Source: Candidatus Regiella insecticola LSR1
GTDB taxonomy: Bacteria > Pseudomonadota > Gammaproteobacteria > Enterobacterales > Enterobacteriaceae
NCBI RefSeq assembly: GCF_000143625.1
Contig: NZ_GL379590.1
Coordinates: 1 to 64,000 of the forward strand
Length of the DNA: 64,000 nt
Direction of reading: 5' to 3'
In this document: one piece after another, positions 39,631 through 48,946 of the stretch
Layout of the letters: every line of letters begins with the position of its first letter
Position numbering within the stretch: position 1 is the first letter of the stretch
Notes under the pieces: generated by a model
Seen by the model: the letters and a program-made list of their open reading frames with translations, nothing else
What the model was told of the DNA's origin: nothing
Databases searched by the model: none
Made by a program: the position numbers and the translations under genes

Positions 39631-42600
39631 TTAATCAATGGTCATTAAATTTGCATTGCCTCCTGCCGCCGCAGTATTAATACTTACCGTATGTTCAATC
39701 AACAAGCGTTCCAGAAAGATAGCGGTTTCACCTGGAGCAAAGCCTTGTACAGAAATAATGGGGCCATCGCGTTGTGAAATTTGCTGACAGAGTGCCCGTA
39801 ATTTTTCAATATCACCATGAAAAATAACAGCATCAAAAAGAATGTTACTGCTTTGCCAATCAGCACTGAAACGAATACAAGATTGCACCAGCGCAGGGAG
39901 TTTACGAAAAAGATCTTTTTGTAAACTACCGTCTAGCCATAGTACTTGACTGCCCACGGCCAATACCGCCGACAGTTGAATCAAAATATCTTCTTGGTTG
40001 TCTGCTATGCAAAGCACTCTCTCACGAGGCAATAAAGTATAGGTATTACGCTCACCGGTTGGCCCTACTAACTGATGTACAGTGCCCCCCTGCGCTAATT
40101 CAGCGTAACCTTGAGCAGGCTTAAGCAAAGCTTCATGTTCTGTTGTCAAAAATTGCATTAAGGCACTATGTGCCGCCAATAAAGATTCGCGTCCATTCAC
40201 TTCTGGTGCTTGCTGGTTATTTTGACGAGTTAAGGCTGTTAACAGAGCATTTTCCGGACGTTGAGATAATAAGCGATATAAATAAAGTGGCCCGCCGGCT
40301 TTCGGCCCAGTACCGGATAAACCTTCGCCGCCAAATGGTTGTACCCCAACGACTGCACCCACCATATTTCGATTAACATATATATTACCGACTTTAGCAC
40401 GTTCCGTTATTCGTGAAACCGTTTCATCAACTCGAGTGTGGACGCCTAAAGTTAACCCATAACCTGTCGCATTAATTTTATCGACCAATGTATCAAGATC
40501 TTGCAGTTGAAAACGAACCACATGCAATACGGGGCCAAAAATTTCTTGTTGCAGCTCATCAAAACTCGCCAATTCTATTAGTGTTGGCTGAATAAAAGTC
40601 CCTCGCTGCCATTCTTTTTCATCTAAAATATTAGATCGTGCTGCCTGATATACCTTACGCCCTTTGGCACGCATAGCCTGGATATAGCCTTCAATCCCCG
40701 CTTGTGCTTCGCGAGTGATGACAGGACCAATATCGGTTGATAAACGCTCAGGATTACCCATTCGACATTCAGCCATTGCGCCCCGCAACATCCGTAACGT
40801 ATGTTCAGCAACCTCTTCCTGAATACACAAAATGCGTAGAGCAGAACAACGCTGGCCGGCACTGTCGAATGCAGATTCGATTACATCAGTAACCACTTGC
40901 TCTGTTAATGCCGAAGAGTCAACGATCATCGCATTTAGACCGCCGGTTTCAGCAATTAATGGTGTTGTTCTACCTTGTGAATCTAAACGACCGGCGATAT
41001 TACGTTGAAGCAAGCTGGCCACTTTGGTTGAACCGGTGAACATCACACCCCGTACACGTGGATCATTGATTAGCCATGTTCCTACTTTTTCACCTTTACC
41101 GGGTAATAGCTGCAATGCATTTTGTGGAATACCGGCTTCTAACAAAATATTGATGGCTTGCGCTGCTATTAGCGGTGTCGGTTCCGCAGGCTTTGCTAGT
41201 ACCGAATTACCGGCCGCCAGGGCAGCGGCAATTTGTCCGGTGAAAATGGCAAGCGGAAAATTCCACGGGCTGATACAGACTACAGAGCCAAGCGGACAAT
41301 AGGTTGGATTACCCTGTTCATCTTTGCTATCAAAATCATATCGTATCAGGTCGGCGTAATAACGCAGAAAATCGACAGCTTCACGCACTTCAGCAATGGC
41401 ATTATTGAAGGTTTTACCGGCTTCACGCACCAAAATGCCTATCAAATTTTGCATTTGATTTTCCATCAATTCAGCCGCTTTGGTCAGAATGATGGCACGT
41501 TCACTCGCAGGGGTATTGAACCAAATTGAGCCCGAACCGGCGGCAGCATCTAAGGCACGGCTAACTTCTTCTTCGCTCGCTTGACGTTCATAGCCAATCA
41601 CATCGCTCAGCTCTGCAGGATTGATAATCGGTTTTTCAAGGCGTTGATCGAGGTTTTGATCAAGTTCAGCGGCAATAATGGGTTGTACATGCCATAGTTT
41701 GCTGCCACTGATTAATAAGGCAGCGGAAAGCGAAGCCAGTCGCTGTTCATTTGACAGATCTAACCCCCGAGAATTGAGCCGCTCCTGACCATATAAATTT
41801 CTTGGCAAAGGAATTTTAGGATGAGGTAAACCTAATCGACCTTCTGATGCAGCCATGATTTCTACCTCTTTAACCGGATCAGCAATCAGATCGTCAAGTG
41901 GCAGTGTGGTATCAGCAATCCGATTCACAAAGGAGGTATTGGCGCCATTTTCTAACAAACGTCTCACCAAATAAGCCAATAAGGTTTCATGGGTTCCCAC
42001 TGGCGCATACACCCGACAAGGGCGATTAAGTTTACCTTCAGCAATTTGCCCAACCACTTGTTCATACAGCGGTTCGCCCATACCGTGCAAACACTGAAAT
42101 TCATACTGACCAGAATAGTAATTTTGCCCTGCTAGATGATAAACAGCCGCCAGCGTATGCGCATTATGGGTAGCAAATTGAGGATAGATCAAACTCGGTT
42201 CAGCCAGTAATTTGCGGGCACAGGCTAGATAAGCAACATCGGTATAAACCTTACGGGTATAAACCGGATAACCTTCTAAACCGTCTATCTGGGCGCGTTT
42301 AATTTCACTGTCCCAATAAGCACCTTTAACCAGACGGATCATCAAACGACGATGGCTACGGCGCGCCATATCAATCACGGTATCAATAACAAACGGACAG
42401 CGTTTTTGATAGGCTTGGATGACGAAACCAATGCCATTCCAGCACGCCAATTGTGGTTCAAAACACAGTCTTTCCAACAAATCGAGGGAGATTTCTAAAC
42501 GATCGGCTTCTTCGGCATCAATATTAATCCCAATATCATACTGCTTAGCTTGCAATGTTAATGACAGTAAGCGTGGATAAAGTTCATTCATCACACGTTC

Positions 42601-43632
42601 ATATTGAGCACGGCTATAACGTGGATGCAAAGCCGAAAGTTTGATCGAAATCCCTGGGCCTTCGTAAATACCACGGCCATCAGACGCTTTACCAATGGCA
42701 TGAATGGCTTTTTGATAAGAATCAAAATAGGCTGAGGCATCTGCTTCAGTTAATGCGGCTTCTCCTAACATATCATAGGAATAACGGAACCCTTTATCTT
42801 CTAATTTTCGAGCATTGGCTAAGGCTTCAGCCATTGTCTCTCCGGTAACAAATTGCTGTCCCATGAAACGCATAGCCCTGTCTACCGCTTTACGAATTAG
42901 TGGTTTCCCTCCTTTATTGATGACAAGATTTAAGAAATTGGAAAGCTGATTTTTTTCATCTATAGAAACAACACGACCGGTGAGCAGTAAACCCCAAGTG
43001 GCGGCATTAACAAATAAAGAAGGACTGTGCCCAAGATGGGATTGCCAATTTCCTTTGCCTATTTTGTCACGAATCAATGCATCACGAGTCTGTTTATCTG
43101 GAATACGTAATAGCGCTTCAGCCAAACACATCAAGGCGACGCCTTCTTCAGAAGAAAGTGAAAACTCTTGTAATAAACTTTGTACAATACCGGCTCGACC
43201 GTTAGTGCTTTTTTTGTTACGTAACTTTTCAGCAATACGATAAGCCAATTTATGGGTTGCTTGCGCTAGATCAGCAGGTAGGCGTGCTTGCTCTAGCAGC
43301 ATTGGAATGATTTCACTCTCCGGACGACGATAAGCTGCAGTAATGTCAACACGTTTATCTGATTGTATTAAAACCTGTTCGGAGAAATCCAAAAATGGTT
43401 GATAGGCAGAGATCAATTCGGTAGGCATACTATCCTGCACGTCGTCAGGATGGCAATCATTGAGTCCTTCATCAGGCATCATTATTGTTGTATTATTTTC
43501 TAAACGAGTCAGGTAATTAGAAATCGCTTGTTTAATTAACCAATGTGGTGTCCGATTAATATTCTGTGCTGCCTTTTCAATTTTATCGCGAGTGACTTCA
43601 TCAAATCTCACCTCCATTTTTGTACTACCCAT
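39631..43632 (-). CDS. putA: trifunctional proline dehydrogenase / P5C dehydrogenase / repressor
   Basis: PutA oxidises proline to glutamate and represses the put genes when not membrane-bound. The 1333-residue frame (E. coli 1320) has a ribbon-helix-helix DNA-binding domain at 1-47 (MEVRFDEVTRDKIEKAAQNI, TPHWLIKQAISNY). The FAD-dependent proline dehydrogenase barrel spans about 250-570 (YEGPGISIKLSALHPRYSRA, LMIRLVKGAYWDSEIKRAQ). An aldehyde dehydrogenase domain runs from about 650 to 1120, with the Glu in IAETGGLNAMIVD and the Cys in FDSAGQRCSALR. A C-terminal domain ends SINTAAAGGNANLMTID. GAGGAG precedes the start. It is divergent from putP as in E. coli. Confidence 0.97.
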   Translation of the reverse strand: MGSTKMEVRFDEVTRDKIEKAAQNINRTPHWLIKQAISNYLTRLENNTTIMMPDEGLNDCHPDDVQDSMPTELISAYQPFLDFSEQVLIQSDKRVDITAAYRRPESEIIPMLLEQARLPADLAQATHKLAYRIAEKLRNKKSTNGRAGIVQSLLQEFSLSSEEGVALMCLAEALLRIPDKQTRDALIRDKIGKGNWQSHLGHSPSLFVNAATWGLLLTGRVVSIDEKNQLSNFLNLVINKGGKPLIRKAVDRAMRFMGQQFVTGETMAEALANARKLEDKGFRYSYDMLGEAALTEADASAYFDSYQKAIHAIGKASDGRGIYEGPGISIKLSALHPRYSRAQYERVMNELYPRLLSLTLQAKQYDIGINIDAEEADRLEISLDLLERLCFEPQLACWNGIGFVIQAYQKRCPFVIDTVIDMARRSHRRLMIRLVKGAYWDSEIKRAQIDGLEGYPVYTRKVYTDVAYLACARKLLAEPSLIYPQFATHNAHTLAAVYHLAGQNYYSGQYEFQCLHGMGEPLYEQVVGQIAEGKLNRPCRVYAPVGTHETLLAYLVRRLLENGANTSFVNRIADTTLPLDDLIADPVKEVEIMAASEGRLGLPHPKIPLPRNLYGQERLNSRGLDLSNEQRLASLSAALLISGSKLWHVQPIIAAELDQNLDQRLEKPIINPAELSDVIGYERQASEEEVSRALDAAAGSGSIWFNTPASERAIILTKAAELMENQMQNLIGILVREAGKTFNNAIAEVREAVDFLRYYADLIRYDFDSKDEQGNPTYCPLGSVVCISPWNFPLAIFTGQIAAALAAGNSVLAKPAEPTPLIAAQAINILLEAGIPQNALQLLPGKGEKVGTWLINDPRVRGVMFTGSTKVASLLQRNIAGRLDSQGRTTPLIAETGGLNAMIVDSSALTEQVVTDVIESAFDSAGQRCSALRILCIQEEVAEHTLRMLRGAMAECRMGNPERLSTDIGPVITREAQAGIEGYIQAMRAKGRKVYQAARSNILDEKEWQRGTFIQPTLIELASFDELQQEIFGPVLHVVRFQLQDLDTLVDKINATGYGLTLGVHTRVDETVSRITERAKVGNIYVNRNMVGAVVGVQPFGGEGLSGTGPKAGGPLYLYRLLSQRPENALLTALTRQNNQQAPEVNGRESLLAAHSALMQFLTTEHEALLKPAQGYAELAQGGTVHQLVGPTGERNTYTLLPRERVLCIADNQEDILIQLSAVLAVGSQVLWLDGSLQKDLFRKLPALVQSCIRFSADWQSSNILFDAVIFHGDIEKLRALCQQISQRDGPIISVQGFAPGETAIFLERLLIEHTVSINTAAAGGNANLMTID

Positions 43633-43727
43633 ACCATTCAGCTCCTCTATATTATTCTGGAAATCGGGAAATGATAGTTTTTTATGGCTTTAATATCCAG
43701 CTTGTTGCTATTTCGCACGACCACTTA

Positions 43728-43816
43728 TATACCCTTCGCCTTTGAAGCTGTTGGCTGCGGGTGCTGGCCGAATCACGTAGTATGTCTAAGCTCATCGGTC
43801 TCACCCCCTGGCTATA
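43728..43816 (-). repeat. PE-A element with internal deletions
   Basis: 89 bp, TATACCCTTCGCC at the left and CCCTGGCTATAG at the right, so the far arm is lost. It has the core GAATCACGTAGTATGTC. It lies in the putA-putP control region. Confidence 0.7.
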
Positions 43817-44176
43817 GACTCTTACACAAAACAAATGGAGAACTGTGAAATAAGTCAGATTTTTCACATATTAAACCAGTATTTATAGTATTTTAGTACT
43901 ATAGTCATGCCTACCATAATTTTAAACTATAAGGTTTATGGTCGATTTATCTATAGTGAAACTCACTCTATGGTGAAATATTAACACTATCATGGGAGAT
44001 ACATATAATTAAAACAGATTAATTAATAATTATTTATTAACTATTTAATTATTAAAACAAACAAAATAAATGATATATATTAATTTTAATAATTTATGTG
44101 AGGTCAAATACCCTTTTCCGGCCAAGCACAAAAAATCAGCATAACGCCGACAATACGCGGGATGTAAAAATAGACA
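43817..44176. other. putA-putP control region
   Basis: AT-rich DNA between the divergent put genes, where PutA operator sites and promoters lie in relatives. Several TATTAA/TTAATAA-type runs are seen, but I cannot place PutA boxes with confidence. No gene is seen. Confidence 0.4.
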
Positions 44177-44299
44177 ATACCCAATGAATTTCGAGTTACG
44201 GCAAGGCGGCCAGGGGGTGAGACCGATGAGCTTAGACATACTACGTGATTCGGCCAGCACCTACAGCCAACGCCGCCGTAACTTGAAAGGCGAAGGGTA
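44177..44299 (+). repeat. PE-A element (AATGAATTTCG type)
   Basis: TACCCAATGAATTTCGAG to GGCGAAGGGTAA, lacking the outermost bases. Core GACCGATGAGCTTAGAC. It ends 25 bases before the putP start and so sits in the putP leader. Confidence 0.8.
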
Positions 44300-44324
44300 A
44301 AGACGCATTTATGGAGACGTTGTA

Positions 44325-45821
44325 ATGACAACAAATACGCCGATGCTGGTGACGTTTGCAATTTATATTTTTGTAATGATTTTCATTGGGTTAATCGCTT
44401 ACAGGGCAACAAATAATTTTGATGATTATATTTTAGGTGGCCGTAGTCTGGGGAGTGTGGTCACGGCATTATCTGCGGGCGCTTCAGACATGAGCGGTTG
44501 GTTATTAATGGGATTACCCGGCGCCGTTTTTATCTACGGCATTTCAGAAAGTTGGATCGCTATCGGGTTAGTAATAGGCGCTTATCTCAATTGGAAATTA
44601 GTTGCTGGGCGTTTACGTGTTCATACCGAGGCAAACAACAATGCGTTAACTTTGCCTGATTATTTTACCCATCGATTTGCAGATAAAAGCAAATTATTGC
44701 GCATCATATCAGCGTTAGTGATCTTAGTTTTTTTTACTATTTATTCTTCTTCCGGCATTGTTGCTGGTGCAACATTATTCAACAGTTTATTTGACATCAG
44801 TTATCAAAATGCACTCTGGATAGGGGCAGCTGCCACCATTATTTACACCCTAATCGGGGGGTTCTTAGCGGCAAGTTGGACAGACACAGTACAGGCTACG
44901 CTAATTATTTTTGCGTTGCTTTTAACACCCGTCATGGTCATTTTATCTGTCGGTGGGATTGATAGTTCAATCATGGTGATTGAAGCTAAAAATATAGCCA
45001 ATGTTGATATGTTTAGCCGATTAGATTTCATCGCCGTTATTTCTTTATTAGGATGGGGCTTAGGCTATTTCGGTCAACCGCATATTTTAGCTCGATTTAT
45101 GGCCGCAGACTCGCATCACACCATCCGTAACGCACGACGTATTAGTATGACCTGGATGATTCTTTGTCTGACAGGAACGATCGCGATTGGCTTTTTCGGC
45201 ATCGCGTATTTTGAAGAAAATCCTGAGCTGGCAGGTTCAGTGTCAAAAAATGGGGAACAAGTCTTTATTGAATTAGCCAAATTAATTTTTAATCCCTGGA
45301 TTGCGGGCGTTGTCTTGTCAGCGATTCTTGCCGCCGTGATGAGTTCGCTGAGCTGTCAGTTGCTTGTTTGCTCCAGTGCGATAACTGAAGATCTGTATAA
45401 AGCTTTTTTACGTAAAAAAGCGAGCCAAAAAGAATTGGTATGGGTTGGCCGTTCCATGGTATTGATAATATCATTGGTTGCTATCGCTTTGGCCGCCGAT
45501 CCCAATAACCGAGTGCTCAGCCTTGTTAGCTATGCGTGGGCAGGTTTTGGAGCCGCATTCGGGCCGGTAATATTGATCTCAGTTGTTTGGTCAAAAATGA
45601 CACGTAATGCCGCGCTCGTTGGTATGATCGTGGGGGCGGTAACCGTAATAATTTGGAAGCAATTTGCTTGGTTAGGTTTGTATGAGATTATCCCTGGGTT
45701 TTTATTTGCCAGTATTTCGATTTTTGTCGTCAGCCTAATGGATTCCGCGCCTAGTCAAGTTATTACCGATCGCTTCCGTAAAGCAGAATTAAAATTTAGA
45801 TCCGTTTGTCCGTCTGATTAA
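44325..45821 (+). CDS. putP: sodium/proline symporter
   Basis: PutP imports proline with Na+ for PutA. The 498-residue membrane protein of the SSS family (E. coli 502) has MLVTFAIYIFVMIFIGLIAY, NFDDYILGGRSLGSVVTALS and AGASDMSGWLLMGLPGA (Na+ and proline site region), GWGLGYFGQPHILARFMA and SYAWAGFGAAFGPVIL, with about 13 membrane segments. GGAGACG precedes the ATG. The put pair is complete, suggesting that proline is a usable carbon and nitrogen source for this organism. Confidence 0.95.
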   Translation: MTTNTPMLVTFAIYIFVMIFIGLIAYRATNNFDDYILGGRSLGSVVTALSAGASDMSGWLLMGLPGAVFIYGISESWIAIGLVIGAYLNWKLVAGRLRVHTEANNNALTLPDYFTHRFADKSKLLRIISALVILVFFTIYSSSGIVAGATLFNSLFDISYQNALWIGAAATIIYTLIGGFLAASWTDTVQATLIIFALLLTPVMVILSVGGIDSSIMVIEAKNIANVDMFSRLDFIAVISLLGWGLGYFGQPHILARFMAADSHHTIRNARRISMTWMILCLTGTIAIGFFGIAYFEENPELAGSVSKNGEQVFIELAKLIFNPWIAGVVLSAILAAVMSSLSCQLLVCSSAITEDLYKAFLRKKASQKELVWVGRSMVLIISLVAIALAADPNNRVLSLVSYAWAGFGAAFGPVILISVVWSKMTRNAALVGMIVGAVTVIIWKQFAWLGLYEIIPGFLFASISIFVVSLMDSAPSQVITDRFRKAELKFRSVCPSD

Positions 45822-45831
45822 GTATTTTCAT

Positions 45832-45853
45832 GTCTCCTGTTGATACAGGAGAC
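45832..45853 (+). terminator. putP hairpin cut off from its T tract
   Basis: GTCTCCTG and CAGGAGAC form an 8-bp stem around TTGATA, 10 bases after the putP stop. A PE-A element begins at the very next base, so no T run follows the stem directly. Confidence 0.5.
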
Positions 45854-45980
45854 TATACCCTTTGTCTTTGAAGTTGCCGCTGGCGGCCAGGGCGTGAGAC
45901 CCGATGAGCCTAGACAGGCTACTTGATTCGGGCGCGGGCACGCAGCCAACAACGCGGCGGCTTCAAAGGCGAACGGTATA
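45854..45980 (+). repeat. PE-A palindromic element
   Basis: 127 bp, TATACCCTTTGTC to GGCGAACGGTATA, with GAAGTTGCCGCTGGCGGCC and CAACAACGCGGCGGCTTC. It lies between putP and lptM. Confidence 0.88.
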
Positions 45981-46017
45981 AGACCACTTAGGTGCATAAA
46001 TAACAGGCATTAATATA

Positions 46018-46191
46018 ATGAAAAAAAAAATACAATGGCTAATGGTGACGATAATATCACTGGGACTGGTCGGTTGTGGTTTCAAAGGAGCACTCTATCC
46101 GGCATCACCGGAGAAAAAAGTAAAAATAACAACAGTGAATATGGATATATACCCAGAATCCTCCAAGTTGCCGTTAGACGGCCAGAGATGA
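46018..46191 (+). CDS. lptM: LPS-assembly lipoprotein LptM, C-terminus replaced by repeat
   Basis: LptM (YifL) is a small outer-membrane lipoprotein that helps LptD mature. The 57-residue frame has a signal peptide and lipobox (ISLGLVGCGFKGALYPASPE), matching the LTGCGLKGPLYFP core of E. coli LptM. From about residue 44 the codons belong to a PE-A element (YPESSKLPLDGQR), which also gives the stop. The native disordered tail is lost, but the conserved lipid-anchored core remains. It precedes dapF as in E. coli. Confidence 0.8.
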   Translation: MKKKIQWLMVTIISLGLVGCGFKGALYPASPEKKVKITTVNMDIYPESSKLPLDGQR

Positions 46192-46274
46192 GACCGATGA
46201 GCGTAGATAGATTACCTGATTCGGCGAGTACCCACACAGCCAACAACGCGGCGACTTCAAAAACGAAGGGTATA
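46148..46274 (+). repeat. PE-A element at the lptM 3' end
   Basis: 127 bp, TATACCCAGAATCC to AACGAAGGGTATA. The first part is read as the lptM tail. The length would shift the frame, and the frame used ends at TGA inside the element. Confidence 0.85.
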
Positions 46275-46318
46275 AACTATATATATTTCTCCAATAGATA
46301 GGCAAGGTGGAGCATGAG

Positions 46319-47143
46319 ATGCAGTTCTCCAAAATGCATGGCCTTGGCAACGATTTTATGGTTGTTGATAATGTTACTCAGAATGTTTATTTTTCGCCTG
46401 AACTGATTCGTCGATTGGCCAATAGACATACGGGTGTTGGTTTTGATCAAATGTTGGTGGTAGAACCTCCCTATGATCCTAAATTAGATTTTCACTACCG
46501 TATTTTCAACGCTGATGGCAGCGAAGTCTTTCAATGTGGCAATGGCGCACGTTGCTTCGCTCGATTTCTACATCTTAAAGGGTTGACCAGCAAAAAAATC
46601 ATTCATATTAGTACGCAAACCGGGCGTATGAGCCTAGAGATAACGGGTGATGAAAAGGTTTGTGTTAATATGGGCGAGCCTGTGTTTACCCCCAGACAGA
46701 TTCCTTTTTGCGCAACAACCACTGAAAAAACCTATATTTTACGCACTGCTGGACATACGACATTATGTGGTGTCGTGTCGATAGGTAATCCGCACTGTGT
46801 ATTACAAGTAGAAGACGTAGCGACGGCTAATGTCGCATTACTGGGGCCGATGCTGGAGTACCATGAACGTTTTCCACAACGCACTAATGTTGGTTTTATG
46901 CAAATCATTGATCGTAAAAATATCAATTTACGGGTGCATGAACGTGGCGTCGGTGAGACCCAAGCTTGTGGCAGTGGCGCTTGCGCGGCGGTAGCCATTG
47001 GTATCGAGCAACAGTTACTGGATAAAAATGTTGATGTGAAGCTACCAGGGGGAAAGTTGTCCATTCAGTGGAAAGGCAAGGGTCATCCATTATATATGAC
47101 AGGATCAGCAGTCCATATTTACGACGGATATATTCATTTATAA
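46319..47143 (+). CDS. dapF: diaminopimelate epimerase
   Basis: DapF converts LL- to meso-diaminopimelate for lysine and peptidoglycan synthesis. The 274-residue product starts [20 protein letters not shown]. The two catalytic Cys lie in [13 protein letters not shown] (about 73) and [15 protein letters not shown] (about 217). I chose ATG 46319, which has GGTGGAG upstream, over the in-frame GTG 46307. The frame is intact and the length is that of E. coli. Confidence 0.96.
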   Translation: MQFSKMHGLGNDFMVVDNVTQNVYFSPELIRRLANRHTGVGFDQMLVVEPPYDPKLDFHYRIFNADGSEVFQCGNGARCFARFLHLKGLTSKKIIHISTQTGRMSLEITGDEKVCVNMGEPVFTPRQIPFCATTTEKTYILRTAGHTTLCGVVSIGNPHCVLQVEDVATANVALLGPMLEYHERFPQRTNVGFMQIIDRKNINLRVHERGVGETQACGSGACAAVAIGIEQQLLDKNVDVKLPGGKLSIQWKGKGHPLYMTGSAVHIYDGYIHL

Positions 47144-47156
47144 CGAGTCTGAATCT

Positions 47157-47861
47157 ATGAACAATTATAAGGAACAGGTAATCAGTGACACCGAATTAAA
47201 TGATGATGAGGTGAGGCAATATTTACTAAAAAATCCTGATTTTTTTATGCGTAATGCTGATTTGATTAAACAAATGCGCCTCCCTCAAGCCATGCAAGGG
47301 AGCATTTCTTTAGTCGAATGGCAATTACACCGCCAGCGCCGCCAAATTAGCTAGTTGCAGGAAGAGATCACCTTACTAATGGAGTACGCCGGTTTGAATG
47401 AAATACTGTGCAAGCGCTTCTTCCAACTACAAGCAAATTTGGCGCTCGCGAGTACGCTGCCTGAGATGCTAAAACGTTTACAATGTTGGGCGAAAACATT
47501 CGGCTTGCTAGGCACCCAGGTGCGGCTATTTAGTGATCGTTGGCAGATTGAGAAATTTCCTGGCTTACCTCATTTGGCGATGTTGCGTTCAGATTTTGAG
47601 CCTCTACGCCGACAACATTTGGCGGAAAAACAACATTTTCTTGGTAGCTTAAGTGAAAGCGAGTTACGTTTGTTATTGCCAAAATTTGACAGGGTAGGTT
47701 CCGTCGCCCTCTCTTTGCTAGGTAAAAAAGTAGACCTTGGTGTGATCATATTTAGCAGTTCAGATGGTCTGCATTATCAGCAAGGAATGGGTAGCATGAT
47801 ACTCCATCAAGTCGCCACATTTTTACCAGGGTTGTTAGCACGCTGGATTAAACGCAAATGA
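47157..47861 (+). pseudogene. yigA: DUF484 protein YigA with one amber codon
   Basis: Reading through TAG at 47352 gives 234 residues (E. coli 235) with YLLKNPDFFMRNADLIKQMR, QGSISLVEWQLHRQR, FEPLRRQHLAEKQHFLG, KVDLGVIIFSSSDGLHYQQG and LLARWIKRK, all family features. Only one codon, probably once CAG in a Q/E-rich stretch, interrupts it. The function of DUF484 is unknown; the gene sits between dapF and xerC and overlaps xerC by 4 bases. It may be a recent pseudogene or a read-through product. Confidence 0.85.
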
Positions 47862-48770
47862 CAGCGGATTTATCTCCCCTACAGCATCAAGTTGATGCCT
47901 TTTTACGTTATTTAAAAGTAGAACGTCAACTGAGTTCACTCACGGTAACCAGCTATCACCGTCAACTGATGATGTTAATCGATATTGCTAAATCGATGGG
48001 GATATGTGACTGGAAAAACTTAGATGCTGCTCAGGTTCGGGCATTATTAGTACGCAGTAAACGTGGTGGCTTAAAAAGCACTAGTTTAGCCGTGCGTTTT
48101 TCCGCTTTACGTAGTTTTCTTGATTACCTAATAAAACAAGACGTAATACAGGCCGATCCTGCCAAAGGTGTTACCACCTCCGTTACAGGTCGTCATCTGC
48201 CAAAAAATATCGATGTTGATGAAGTTAATCAATTACTCAACATTGATCTGGATGATCCTTTAGCTATTCGTGATAGGGCAATGCTTGAAGTTATGTACCG
48301 GGGCAGGTCTGCGACTGGCTGAATTAATTGGTATGGATTGCCGACATATTGATTTGACCTCCGGTGAGGTTAGGGTATTAGGCAAGGGCAATAAAGAACG
48401 TAAACTCCCAATGGGAAAGACAGCGGTCACTTGGTTACAAAACTGGTTGGCTTTGCGTGATGTTTTTATGCCGCAGGATGATGCCGTTTTTTTATCCAAT
48501 AGCGGTAAACGTATTTCACCCCGTAATGTGCAAAAACGTTTTGCCGAGTGGGGAATCAAACAGGGTGTCAATAATCACATTAATCCACATAAATTACGTC
48601 ATTCTTTTGCTACTCATATGTTAGAATCTTGCGGCGATTTGCGTGCTGTGCAAGAACTACTTGGCCATGCCAACCTATCTACCACTCAAATTTACACGCA
48701 TCTTGATTTTCAACATTTAGCCACTGTATACGATGCTTCGCATCCTCGCGCCAAAAGAGACAAAACATAA
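47858..48770 (+). pseudogene. xerC: site-specific recombinase XerC with +1 frameshift
   Basis: XerC with XerD resolves chromosome dimers at dif. The N-terminal frame reads VDAFLRYLKVERQLSSLTVT and RHLPKNIDVDEVNQLLNIDL up to MLEVMY, then one extra base near 48299 (TACCGGGG) shifts it. The next frame continues exactly at [13 protein letters not shown] with the catalytic Arg, then [13 protein letters not shown] (His-x-x-Arg), [19 protein letters not shown] (His, Tyr nucleophile) and ASHPRAK. Corrected length is 303 residues. All catalytic residues survive, so this is a very recent break or a sequencing error. Confidence 0.88.
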
Positions 48771-48785
48771 AGCGAGCACAAGATA

Positions 48786-48910
48786 TATACCCAATGAATT
48801 TCGAGTTGCCGCTAGGCGGCCAGGGGGGAGACCGATGAGCGTAGACATACTACGTGATTCGCCGAACACCCGCAGCCAACAACGCGGCGGCTTCAAAGGC
48901 AAAGGGGATA
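48786..48910 (+). repeat. PE-A element inserted in a MITE-2 end
   Basis: TATACCCAATGAATTTCGAG to GGCAAAGGGGATA. It is flanked by AAGCGAGCACAAGA on the left and TTTCGAACAGGTTCT on the right, which together form the usual end of MITE-2. It lies where yigB stands in E. coli. Confidence 0.85.
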
Positions 48911-48946
48911 TTTCGAACAGGTTCTTAAAAAAGAGTACTTATAAAT

